A DNA stretch of 22,228 nucleotides, from IMG/VR virus record IMGVR_UViG_3300030406_000545, positions 1 to 22,228 of that record, one strand, 5' to 3'. Below, in pieces: positions 6,128 through 11,883 of the stretch (the stretch's first letter is position 1; each line of letters begins with the position of its first letter). This stretch comes from a virus. The position numbers and the translations under genes are program-made. The notes under the pieces were generated by a model that saw only the letters and a list, made by a program, of their open reading frames with translations, did not search any database and was not told the DNA's origin.

Positions 6128-6142
6128 ACCTCTCGGTGTTGT
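6128..6142 (-). promoter_or_regulatory. Shared leader / ribosome-binding box (copy 2)
   Basis: Minus-strand ACAACACCGAGAGGT followed by TTTCCAAATG. It is identical over 15 bases to the box before the gene at 5418. GAGAGG is about 9-10 bases from the ATG. Confidence 0.6.
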
Positions 6143-6151
6143 GTACATTTG

Positions 6152-6219
6152 ATGAAGGTATAAACAATCTCACACTTCAGAGGTTATAAATAACTTGGTT
6201 ATGAGGAATATACCTTCAT
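6152..6219 (-). repeat. Inverted repeat in operon leader
   Basis: The arms TATACCTTCAT (6209-6219) and ATGAAGGTATA (6152-6162) are perfect 11-bp inverted copies 46 bp apart. A smaller GTTAT/ATAAC hairpin lies between them. All of it lies in the transcribed leader between the promoter and the gene at 6120. The RNA could fold into a long stem just before the ribosome-binding site. The arms also contain GGTATA, half of the nearby operator palindrome. Confidence 0.5.
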
Positions 6220-6225
6220 ATATAT

Positions 6226-6252
6226 ATTATAATTAGGGTATACCCCTGTCAA
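6226..6252 (-). promoter_or_regulatory. Near-consensus sigma-70 promoter with GGGTATACCC operator
   Basis: On the minus strand a perfect TTGACA (6247-6252) is followed by a perfect TATAAT (6226-6231) at 15 bp, or by TAATAT (6224-6229) at 17 bp. The palindrome GGGTATACCC (6236-6245) sits in the spacer. This is the strongest promoter seen in the window and starts the 6120 operon directly after the methyltransferase stop. The operator position suggests repression. Confidence 0.7.
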
Positions 6253-6253
6253 G

Positions 6254-7099
6254 TTATTTATTTATATTCTTTTCTATATCTAATACTCTTTGCATAGGTA
6301 TGGCAGCTACCTGTGGTACAACTGCATTTCCTAGTGCTTTAAGTCTGTCCATCCGACCTCGTAACCCATCATCTCCTCTACAAAGGCAGGGTTCAGAAAC
6401 ATATCCTGTCCAGTCTCTTCTGATAGTTCTCCTCTCCTTGCTATTGAGGAAAGCATTTGTCCAGACTGGTTGGGCTTGTCTTGTCCTGTCGCTTTGTGTT
6501 CGTGTGCTGTTGGTGTTGGAAGAACTAAGTGTATCTTTCTGCCTAATGTGTCCTGTTTCTTGCAGTTCTTTGTTGAATTGTAACAGCCGTCTTTGTGATC
6601 TCTTGCTGTCGGGGTAGGCAACGAGCCACCATCTTGCCCTCTGATGACAGGCTCCCAAAGCACTTGCTGAAATAACTGACCATTCTGCATCATACCCTGA
6701 TTCGTATAGTTCCCTGAGAACAATGTCCAGCCCTCTATTAGTGATCGCTGCCACGTTCTCCAAGACAACGTATCTGGGTCGTACCATGCGTATGATTCTG
6801 ATGAGTTCGTAAAACAAACCTGATCTGGTGTTTTTCGTAATTCCTTTTTGTAACCCTGCATTTGATATGTCCTGGCAGGGGAATCCACCACTAATGCAAT
6901 CATATTGAAAAGGCTCTGCTGTGAATGTTTTGATGTCATTGTGAATAGGTACGTGAGGCCAATGTTTTTTTAAAATTTTCTGAGAAAAAGAATTTATTTC
7001 GATAAATTGTGTTGTTTCATAACCTCCAACAATTTTTTCAGCAGCATAACTAAAACCACCAATACCTGCAAAAGTGTCTAATAATTTTAGTTTTTTCAT
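6254..7099 (-). CDS. C5 cytosine DNA methyltransferase
   Basis: Transfers a methyl group from S-adenosylmethionine to C5 of cytosine in DNA. Motifs in the 281 residues: I, LDTFAGIGGFS (7-17); IV, GGFPCQDIS with catalytic Cys75; VI, ENV (114-116); VIII, QRARWW (153-158); and X, GNAVVPQVA (257-265). Motif VIII to the MDRLKALGN block is the target-recognition region. It is short and low in complexity, probably because the same DNA also encodes the ORF at 6331-6939. The start overlaps the stop of the nuclease-like gene (ATGA). It may protect phage DNA from host restriction. No restriction enzyme is obvious unless the neighbouring nuclease is one. G+C rises sharply inside the gene. Confidence 0.92.
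   Translation of the reverse strand: MKKLKLLDTFAGIGGFSYAAEKIVGGYETTQFIEINSFSQKILKKHWPHVPIHNDIKTFTAEPFQYDCISGGFPCQDISNAGLQKGITKNTRSGLFYELIRIIRMVRPRYVVLENVAAITNRGLDIVLRELYESGYDAEWSVISASALGACHQRARWWLVAYPDSKRSQRRLLQFNKELQETGHIRQKDTLSSSNTNSTRTQSDRTRQAQPVWTNAFLNSKERRTIRRDWTGYVSEPCLCRGDDGLRGRMDRLKALGNAVVPQVAAIPMQRVLDIEKNINK
6331..6939 (-). CDS. Overlapping ORF inside the methyltransferase gene (methyltransferase-associated PTPTA protein)
   Basis: A 202-residue frame lies wholly within the methyltransferase gene, same strand, shifted +1. It has protein-like features: DSPARTY (19-25), AWYDPDTLSWRTWQRSL (51-67), GMMQNGQLFQQ (82-92), two copies of LPTPTA (107-112 and 140-145), LNPAFVEEMMG (182-192) and GWTDL (196-200). 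From memory, proteins with this motif order are annotated beside C5 methyltransferases in many phages and bacteria, with no known function. SPART is read from the bases of motif IV PCQD, and the NPAFVEEMMG block from the bases of the PCLCRGDDG block. The PTPTA repeats fall where the methyltransferase frame is little constrained, so they argue for real coding. G+C is about 46% here versus about 25% in the non-overlapped 5' part. No clear ribosome-binding site is seen. Confidence 0.6.
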   Translation of the reverse strand: MTSKHSQQSLFNMIALVVDSPARTYQMQGYKKELRKTPDQVCFTNSSESYAWYDPDTLSWRTWQRSLIEGWTLFSGNYTNQGMMQNGQLFQQVLWEPVIRGQDGGSLPTPTARDHKDGCYNSTKNCKKQDTLGRKIHLVLPTPTAHEHKATGQDKPNQSGQMLSSIARRGELSEETGQDMFLNPAFVEEMMGYEVGWTDLKH

Positions 7100-7446
7100 A
7101 ATAATAATTTTGTTAATCTTGCATACTGTTCAATAGTCATTACAACTCGCCAATTATCACCTTCTGCACAGCCTGGTCTTTTATTAAACCTGACCATAGT
7201 AATAGCATGGTCTACTTTTGCATTTAATCTTTGCTGTTCTGCTTCTCTAGGTTTTCTAAGTACCGCTTCACTCTTATCTTTCATATCCGTTACCTGTACA
7301 ACAGTATTAGGAATACCAACTAAATCACCTTTATCTTTATCCTGACCTGCACCAAAACGTCTTTCAACTATATGGCCTGTAGCTGCTGTTAGATATATAC
7401 ACGCTTCTCTTTCTGCTCTATCGCCCTTATTTTTTTGTGCGTTCAT
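7096..7446 (-). CDS. Holliday-junction-resolvase-like PD-(D/E)XK protein
   Basis: A 116-residue protein with the outline of small phage resolvase-like nucleases: KGDRAEREACIYL (7-19, Glu12 and Glu14), a GHIVERRFGAGQ strand (24-35), KGDLVGIP with Asp41, then VVQVTDMKD (49-57), where an E-x-K is expected. Here the place is Q-V-T, with Lys56 a few residues on, so the active site may be altered. It overlaps its neighbours on both sides by ATGA-type junctions and immediately precedes the methyltransferase. Resolving recombination intermediates is the best guess; a restriction-like role beside the methyltransferase is an alternative. Confidence 0.6.
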   Translation of the reverse strand: MNAQKNKGDRAEREACIYLTAATGHIVERRFGAGQDKDKGDLVGIPNTVVQVTDMKDKSEAVLRKPREAEQQRLNAKVDHAITMVRFNKRPGCAEGDNWRVVMTIEQYARLTKLLL

Positions 7447-7712
7447 TTTTCTAAATCTGTTATTTTTTTCTTTAGCTCGTCATACTGCACTATATATTCC
7501 TTTGTACTGAATGTTTTTCTGTTACTAAACATATATTTATCAGATAATGCACCTAACTGTACATATAAATCATCTATCATTTCTTGCTTTTTTTTATTAA
7601 ATTCTATATTTAGTGGATCTTCTTCTTTTGGCTGTTTAGTCCAATCTGATACTAAGCCTAAAAGCTCTTTCACACGTTGTAGTGCATTTATTACACGTTC
7701 TGATGTTTTCAT
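7443..7712 (-). CDS. Helical hypothetical protein
   Basis: An 89-residue, Lys- and Glu-rich, mostly helical protein (TSERVINALQRVKELLGLVS at the N-terminus). It includes a KKKQEMIDDLYVQLGALSDK segment and a final coil ending LKKKITDLEK. Start: an ATG at 7712 overlaps the previous TGA as ATGA, matching the operon's habit; an ATG at 7724 would add four residues. No known domain. It sits between another helical protein and the resolvase-like gene. Confidence 0.6.
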   Translation of the reverse strand: MKTSERVINALQRVKELLGLVSDWTKQPKEEDPLNIEFNKKKQEMIDDLYVQLGALSDKYMFSNRKTFSTKEYIVQYDELKKKITDLEK

Positions 7713-8023
7713 CTTATAGCCCATGTATATTCTGTTTCTTTTTTCTTTGCAATGCCTTCTTCCCTTTCATATTGTTCCTTAGATTCTATAGCATCTGTCA
7801 TTTCTTGCTTATACTGTTCTAATTCGTCACTATATTGCCATTTCTCAGGTTTACGCCTTCTTTCTGCCTTAACACCTTCTATAGAAAATGTAGACATAAT
7901 ATAACCATCATTATAGTACTGTTCTAATATTGTTTTTCTAGCGTCTATCTGTTCCTGACATACTTTCTTTTTATTTTGCCAATCTTTTAGCTGTTTTAGT
8001 AGTTGTTCTGGTTGTGGCTTCAT
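7709..8023 (-). CDS. Coiled-coil hypothetical protein
   Basis: A 104-residue highly charged protein. It has a helix with a basic Cys-containing segment (LKDWQNKKKVCQEQIDARKT, about 12-31), a short non-helical middle (YYNDGYIMSTFSIEGVKAER) and a second Glu/Lys helix (about 60-98). Two helices linked by a turn would suit a coiled-coil hairpin. I do not recognise the family. It begins 3 bp after the 52-residue gene and is coupled to the next gene by ATGA. Confidence 0.6.
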   Translation of the reverse strand: MKPQPEQLLKQLKDWQNKKKVCQEQIDARKTILEQYYNDGYIMSTFSIEGVKAERRRKPEKWQYSDELEQYKQEMTDAIESKEQYEREEGIAKKKETEYTWAIR

Positions 8024-8026
8024 AGG

Positions 8027-8185
8027 TTAAAAACTAAATTCAGAATAAGTGTTTGGTTCATAATCATCAGGTAAATGATACAGCCATTCAAGAAACATTC
8101 TTGCAGCGTTCATTACTTGACTATCATCAAACTTAGCCAGCCATTCTTCCCTTTCTATTGCTTCTAGTTCTTCTTCAAAACTCAT
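8027..8185 (-). CDS. Small acidic hypothetical protein, first gene of methyltransferase operon
   Basis: A 52-residue strongly acidic ORF: MSFEEELEAIEREEWLAKF, then a helix with Met and Trp (RMFLEWLYHLP) and an acidic tail DDYEPNTYSEFSF. The high negative charge could mimic DNA, but that is only a guess. CTAAGG lies upstream of the ATG at 8185, and the palindrome promoter at 8217-8235 is about 30 bp away. Its stop is 3 bp before the next ATG, so it opens the five-gene operon ending with the methyltransferase. Confidence 0.6.
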   Translation of the reverse strand: MSFEEELEAIEREEWLAKFDDSQVMNAARMFLEWLYHLPDDYEPNTYSEFSF

Positions 8186-8216
8186 AGCCTTAGATAATAA
8201 AAATAACAGCTTTTCT

Positions 8217-8235
8217 ATAGTATGGGGTATACCCC
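8217..8235 (-). promoter_or_regulatory. GGGGTATACCCC operator with -10 element
   Basis: A perfect 12-bp palindrome GGGGTATACCCC (8224-8235) is followed on the minus strand by TACTAT (8217-8222), a -10-like hexamer about 30 bp before the ATG at 8185. A TTGCAT lies 19 bp upstream of that -10. The palindrome is the most symmetric copy in the window. Confidence 0.55.
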
Positions 8236-8261
8236 TACATTATGCAAGCTATATATTAATA

Positions 8262-8891
8262 CTAGCTTTTTTTCTTAGTAGTTACTTTCTTTATTAAATT
8301 TTTGATTAAAGGCTTTATTATATTAAGTATTAAGGGTGAGGTTGCAGCTACAAGGGCTATTGCTCCTGTTGAGATTATGGTGCTTATTTCTGGTATATAA
8401 GATGACTGAAAAGGTACAGGTTCCCAAATAATATTACAATCAATGCCATTTTCGCCACGTTCAAAAGCCTTTACTCTTTCTAATTTTTTGTCATTAGCAA
8501 ATGAACCTACTCTTAATGCAGATTTAGGATCTGGACATGGTGGTATAACTATTTCTTCTTTTTTATCATTCTTTGGTATTTCTGGTGTATCAGTTTTAGG
8601 TGGATCAGGTGTATCTATTGCAGATGGTTTAGATTCTTCTACTATTTCTAGTTTTCTAGGGTTGTAGTCAATTGGAATATAAGAAGGTATAGAACTACCA
8701 TCAGGACAAGTATAAAACGCCCCATTAGGATCATCATTTACTATTTGTGTATTTTTTATAGAAATATCTCTATGTGTTTTTACACAACCAGGCATACCAA
8801 CATTAGGTAAAGGTATGTTTAAACTTTCATTTGTTGCAGGTATATATGTAAAAACTTTTATTTCTGGTATTACTATTTCATGTATTTCCAA
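8262..8891 (-). CDS. Cyanophage-type protein with Pro-rich middle and C-terminal membrane anchor
   Basis: A 209-residue protein. The N-terminal part has three Cys and short Pro/Ile segments (IPLPNVGMPGCVKTHRDISI). The middle is rich in Pro, Asp, Lys and Thr (TPDPPKTDTPEIPKNDKK, about 94-111) and probably extended. Near the C-terminus is a hydrophobic helix (STIISTGAIALVAATSPLIL, about 170-189) and a basic tail ending KKVTTKKKS. From memory, proteins of this layout lie beside tail genes in marine cyanophages, sometimes assigned to the virion. The role is not known. The next gene upstream ends directly before it, so they are co-expressed. Confidence 0.7.
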   Translation of the reverse strand: MEIHEIVIPEIKVFTYIPATNESLNIPLPNVGMPGCVKTHRDISIKNTQIVNDDPNGAFYTCPDGSSIPSYIPIDYNPRKLEIVEESKPSAIDTPDPPKTDTPEIPKNDKKEEIVIPPCPDPKSALRVGSFANDKKLERVKAFERGENGIDCNIIWEPVPFQSSYIPEISTIISTGAIALVAATSPLILNIIKPLIKNLIKKVTTKKKS

Positions 8892-9113
8892 CTACTTAAA
8901 TGGTATTGGTATAGATTTACCAGTTGTATCAGGTATATTATTATCTAACATTTTTGGAATCAGTTTTTGTACATCAGATAACACCATGTTCATAATTTTG
9001 TTCTGAAATTGTGGTGATGTAAGGTATTTGTAGCCAAAATATGATGCTCCTAAAGTACTGGTAATAAGTACAAATGAAGCTATACTTAAAATGTTTGAGA
9101 TTTTTTGAAACAT
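8892..9113 (-). CDS. Small membrane protein, cyanophage family
   Basis: A 73-residue protein with an N-terminal membrane helix (ILSIASFVLITSTLGASYFG, about 8-27), then FGYKYLTSPQFQNKIMNMVL, an amphipathic stretch, and a Pro-rich end (PDTTGKSIPIPFK). From memory a similar protein precedes relatives of the 8262 gene in marine cyanophages, so the two may work together at the membrane or in the virion. The ATG at 9113 shares the sequence CATATG with the start of a divergent plus-strand ORF. Confidence 0.65.
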   Translation of the reverse strand: MFQKISNILSIASFVLITSTLGASYFGYKYLTSPQFQNKIMNMVLSDVQKLIPKMLDNNIPDTTGKSIPIPFK

Positions 9114-9248
9114 ATGTGGAAAGAAGCGTTTGCGAAAGCCCTAGTACCTATAACTTGGGGAGTTCTGGCTCTAATAATAGGATTAAGCCCACTATATCTT
9201 ATAGGTTCAATGATGACCAAACAAATGCACGAAAAAGTAAAATTTTAA
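9114..9248 (+). CDS. Tiny plus-strand single-helix membrane protein
   Basis: A 44-residue ORF: a basic amphipathic start (MWKEAFAKALV), one membrane helix (PITWGVLALIIGLSPLYLIG, about 12-31), and a short charged tail (MMTKQMHEKVKF). It exactly fills the space between the minus-strand start at 9113 and the minus-strand stop at 9250, which argues that it is real. Against it: it opposes its neighbours, has no visible Shine-Dalgarno sequence and no obvious promoter. No function can be assigned; small membrane effectors of this size can be holins or envelope modulators. Confidence 0.5.
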   Translation: MWKEAFAKALVPITWGVLALIIGLSPLYLIGSMMTKQMHEKVKF

Positions 9249-9249
9249 A

Positions 9250-9588
9250 TTACCAAGGTACACCAGAAGTTTTAGTAGGTGTTTTTGATTCTGTTATCTG
9301 TGCAGCAATACCTGTTTCAATAGATGTAACTTCATCAGTACCTAGTGCAGCTTTAGCCCATGCAATAGCATTTGCTTTTGTAATATCTGCATAAGCAGTA
9401 AACGATTTAGAATCAGCTTCAGCAAGCCCTACAGACCCATAAGCAGAGCCACTATGCACTACTGCTGATTCTCCACTACCTACAGTTTCAGAATCACTTG
9501 CTGTCCAATGAACAGTAGTTACAACATCAGACAAACTTCCTACAGTTTTTGTTGCATCTATAGAAACAACATTCCAAGTTACAGCCAT
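9250..9588 (-). CDS. Small conserved cyanophage protein, virion-neighbourhood
   Basis: A 112-residue protein: MAVTWNVVSIDATKTVGSLS, VVTTVHWTASDSE, a Gly/Ser-rich loop (SGSAYGSVGLAEADSKSF), AYADITKANAIAWAKAALG, then IETGIAAQITESKTP and a C-terminal VPW. From memory this pattern (W at the start, VHW, helix with WAK, PxxxxGVPW end) is frequent in marine cyanophages next to tail fibre genes, as a domain of unknown function. It lies two genes after the S74 fibre and is probably expressed late with the virion genes. Confidence 0.75.
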   Translation of the reverse strand: MAVTWNVVSIDATKTVGSLSDVVTTVHWTASDSETVGSGESAVVHSGSAYGSVGLAEADSKSFTAYADITKANAIAWAKAALGTDEVTSIETGIAAQITESKTPTKTSGVPW

Positions 9589-9610
9589 AATAATAATTTT
9601 TTATTTTATT

Positions 9611-9811
9611 TTACTTTGATTCTACAGTCTGTACAACATCACTTAGTTTTTCTAATTGTTTTAATGCTCCTTGATCTTCCATTATGGGTTGCATTAATTT
9701 TTGTGCTTCTGCTTGCTTTTCTTGTATTTCTTTTTGTAGCATTTGTAATTTTGCAATATTTAAATCAAGACGAGTTTTTGTCTCGTCATAAAGTTCCTGA
9801 GGTGTCGCCAT
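9611..9811 (-). CDS. Small coiled-coil protein after tail fibre
   Basis: A 66-residue protein that is almost all helix with heptad-type spacing: ELYDETKTRLDLNIAKLQML (6-25), then a Glu/Gln/Lys-rich segment and a Leu-zipper-like end. It lies just after the fibre gene, where small assembly factors or fibre chaperones are often encoded. That role is inferred from position only. Confidence 0.65.
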   Translation of the reverse strand: MATPQELYDETKTRLDLNIAKLQMLQKEIQEKQAEAQKLMQPIMEDQGALKQLEKLSDVVQTVESK

Positions 9812-9838
9812 AAAATTAATTTTATTTAACCAATTTTA

Positions 9839-11842
9839 CTAAGCTGCTTCTAATGCTGCAACTTTGGTTTCCAACACCTCAATTTTTGTAATCGCTTCTT
9901 GTAAGGCTGCTGTAAGTAAAGGTGTAATTTTTCCATAATCCATACTTTGATAAACAGGCTCAACTTCTTTAACATCTCCAATTTTTTTTCCACTTGGTAT
10001 TGTATCTTCTTCTGTATATAAAACATTTTTAGTTTCATCTTTAATTCCAGTTATTGCCTCTGGAACTGCTGTTACTTCATGTGCAAAAAAACCATCAACT
10101 GTTGTACCTGGTGAAGATTTAAAATTAAATCTATATGGTTTTAAAGTTTTTAATCTAGTAATACCATCAGATATTGCAACTTGATTTTCTTTTAATCTAT
10201 AATCAGAACTCGTTGCATATGCAGTTGTAGTACCATTATTTGTTAAAACAATACTTCCTCCAACAGATCCATTCGCTCGCATTTGAATAGCAGTAGAGTT
10301 TCCAGTAAAAACATCATTAGTATTTACTATTATTCCCCCTGTAGCTGGTACATAATTAAATTGATATGTTGCATTAACAGTTCCACCAGAATTAAAAGCT
10401 ACTTTCCCATCAGATTTTATTCTGATACGTTCTCCAGCAGCAGTTTTGAACAACACATGATCAGTATTATGGAAATATTCTATTGTTCCTCTATAGCCTG
10501 AATTATCATTACCAGTACCATCACTAAATACAATTCCACTTGAACCAGAAGTAGATGTTCTTAATTCTATGAAAGTAGCACTTCTACTTGTTGCTCCAAT
10601 CTGTAAAAGTCTATCTCCAAGAGAACTAGCAGTTGAACTTCCTATATTTAAAACACCAGTACTTTGTAACCGCATACGCTCATTGCTGCCAGTAGCAAAA
10701 ACCATATTATTTACACCAGCACTTCTAAATATATAAGGCGTAGCAGTATCAGATGCTGAGGCACTACCAAATATTCCAAAACCTCCAGCTATTTGTAAAA
10801 TGCCCTGTCCAGAATTAGGGGTCATATTTACACCTACATTTCCAGACGAATTTATTGCCATTCGCTGACTTGCAGATGATGAATTATCAGCACAAGTGTA
10901 AAACATCAAACGGCCAGGAAAATCATTATTTCCCATAGCTCCATCTATACTTGCTTGAATGTAAGCGTAGTCACCACCATCTAAAGTTGAAAAAATTAAA
11001 CGCCCTAATGTATTGCCCTCAGTTTGGGAAGCTGAAGTAGTTCCAGCTTTAATTGTTAAGTGACCAGCACCAGCAGCATTAGAACTATTACCACTTACTT
11101 CAAACCTAGAATATTGAGAGTTGCCAACTGTCGATGCAGTAGAAGTATTTATTAAAACTTTTCCTTGATGTGTAATTCTAGCTCTTTCACTACCTGCATT
11201 AAAAAATAAAATATTTTCACTAGATTCTTGATGGTTTATGAAAAAATCATTATCACCATTTATACCCATAATAATGCCATCACCTGAAGCACTGCCTGTA
11301 GCACTATTAGTAATTTGAAATCTTGCACCCTGTCCATTTAAGTGCATTAAAGTTTGCGGTGTTGAAGTGCCAATACCTATGCGATTATTTCCAGCATCAA
11401 CATAAAATAAATTAGCTTCTGTATCTCCTTCAATTCTAAAATCTACATCTGCCCCATCTTCGTTAAATATTGTTGTAGTGCCAAGCTCCATTCTCTCAGT
11501 ACCACCAGTTGCAACATTAAATTTATCAGCAGCACTAAAAAACACTCCTGTGTTTAAATCATTTCTTGCTGCTAGTGCGGGAGCCGAAGCAGTGCCATCT
11601 TCAAGTGTTAAAGTACCGTCTAATTGAAATAACTCTATCCATGCATTATTAGCACCATTTCTTATTTTCATTGTGCCAGTATTAGTATCAGCCCATAACG
11701 TGTAGGCTTTAGCATATGATGGGCCAGAACTACCACTATTTACAGTTAATATTGCGTCAAATATTTCATTTATGTCGGCTCTCACATTTGCCCCTGTGGA
11801 GTTGTCGACTACATAATTTCCACCTGTAGGTACTTGTGCCAT
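9839..11842 (-). CDS. Tail fibre/spike with C-terminal S74 intramolecular chaperone
   Basis: A 667-residue receptor-binding fibre candidate. The N-terminus (about 1-80: GGNYVVDNSTGANVRADINE, YTLWADTNTGTMKIRNGANN) resembles tail-attachment modules of phage fibres. The shaft is a long run of beta repeats with recurring ERMRL-, ERARI- and ERIRI-type strands and G-x-V-x-I/F-N turns (about 85-530), as expected of a trimeric fibre. The C-terminus holds the peptidase S74 chaperone: SDYRLKEN with nucleophile Ser546 and Lys551, then PYRFNF, GFFAHEV, the MDYGKITPLLTAALQE helix and a terminal coil. S74 domains drive trimerisation and cut themselves off. Stated from family knowledge: cleavage before Ser546 leaves about 545 residues. 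Confidence 0.9.
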   Translation of the reverse strand: MAQVPTGGNYVVDNSTGANVRADINEIFDAILTVNSGSSGPSYAKAYTLWADTNTGTMKIRNGANNAWIELFQLDGTLTLEDGTASAPALAARNDLNTGVFFSAADKFNVATGGTERMELGTTTIFNEDGADVDFRIEGDTEANLFYVDAGNNRIGIGTSTPQTLMHLNGQGARFQITNSATGSASGDGIIMGINGDNDFFINHQESSENILFFNAGSERARITHQGKVLINTSTASTVGNSQYSRFEVSGNSSNAAGAGHLTIKAGTTSASQTEGNTLGRLIFSTLDGGDYAYIQASIDGAMGNNDFPGRLMFYTCADNSSSASQRMAINSSGNVGVNMTPNSGQGILQIAGGFGIFGSASASDTATPYIFRSAGVNNMVFATGSNERMRLQSTGVLNIGSSTASSLGDRLLQIGATSRSATFIELRTSTSGSSGIVFSDGTGNDNSGYRGTIEYFHNTDHVLFKTAAGERIRIKSDGKVAFNSGGTVNATYQFNYVPATGGIIVNTNDVFTGNSTAIQMRANGSVGGSIVLTNNGTTTAYATSSDYRLKENQVAISDGITRLKTLKPYRFNFKSSPGTTVDGFFAHEVTAVPEAITGIKDETKNVLYTEEDTIPSGKKIGDVKEVEPVYQSMDYGKITPLLTAALQEAITKIEVLETKVAALEAA

Positions 11843-11883
11843 CTTACAAACAAATTTTTATCTAAGTATATCCTACTTTAAAA

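Noticed and set aside
6300-6617. A 105-codon plus-strand ORF under the methyltransferase 3' part
   Set aside because: It is antisense to two same-strand frames and reads as a Leu/Ser/Cys-rich shadow without family features.
7435-7719. A 94-codon plus-strand ORF
   Set aside because: It mirrors the helical minus-strand gene at 7443 and its Ser/Phe/Cys-rich text is typical of an antisense shadow.
8240-8270. AAGCTA/TAGCTT hairpin after the 8262 gene as a terminator
   Set aside because: The stem is short and A+T-rich, the loop is 11 bases, and no T-run follows on the minus strand.
9839-11842. Repeated ERMRL/ERIRI-type strings as DNA repeats
   Set aside because: They are protein-level repeats of a fibre shaft; the DNA of the copies differs, so this is not a nucleotide repeat array or CRISPR.
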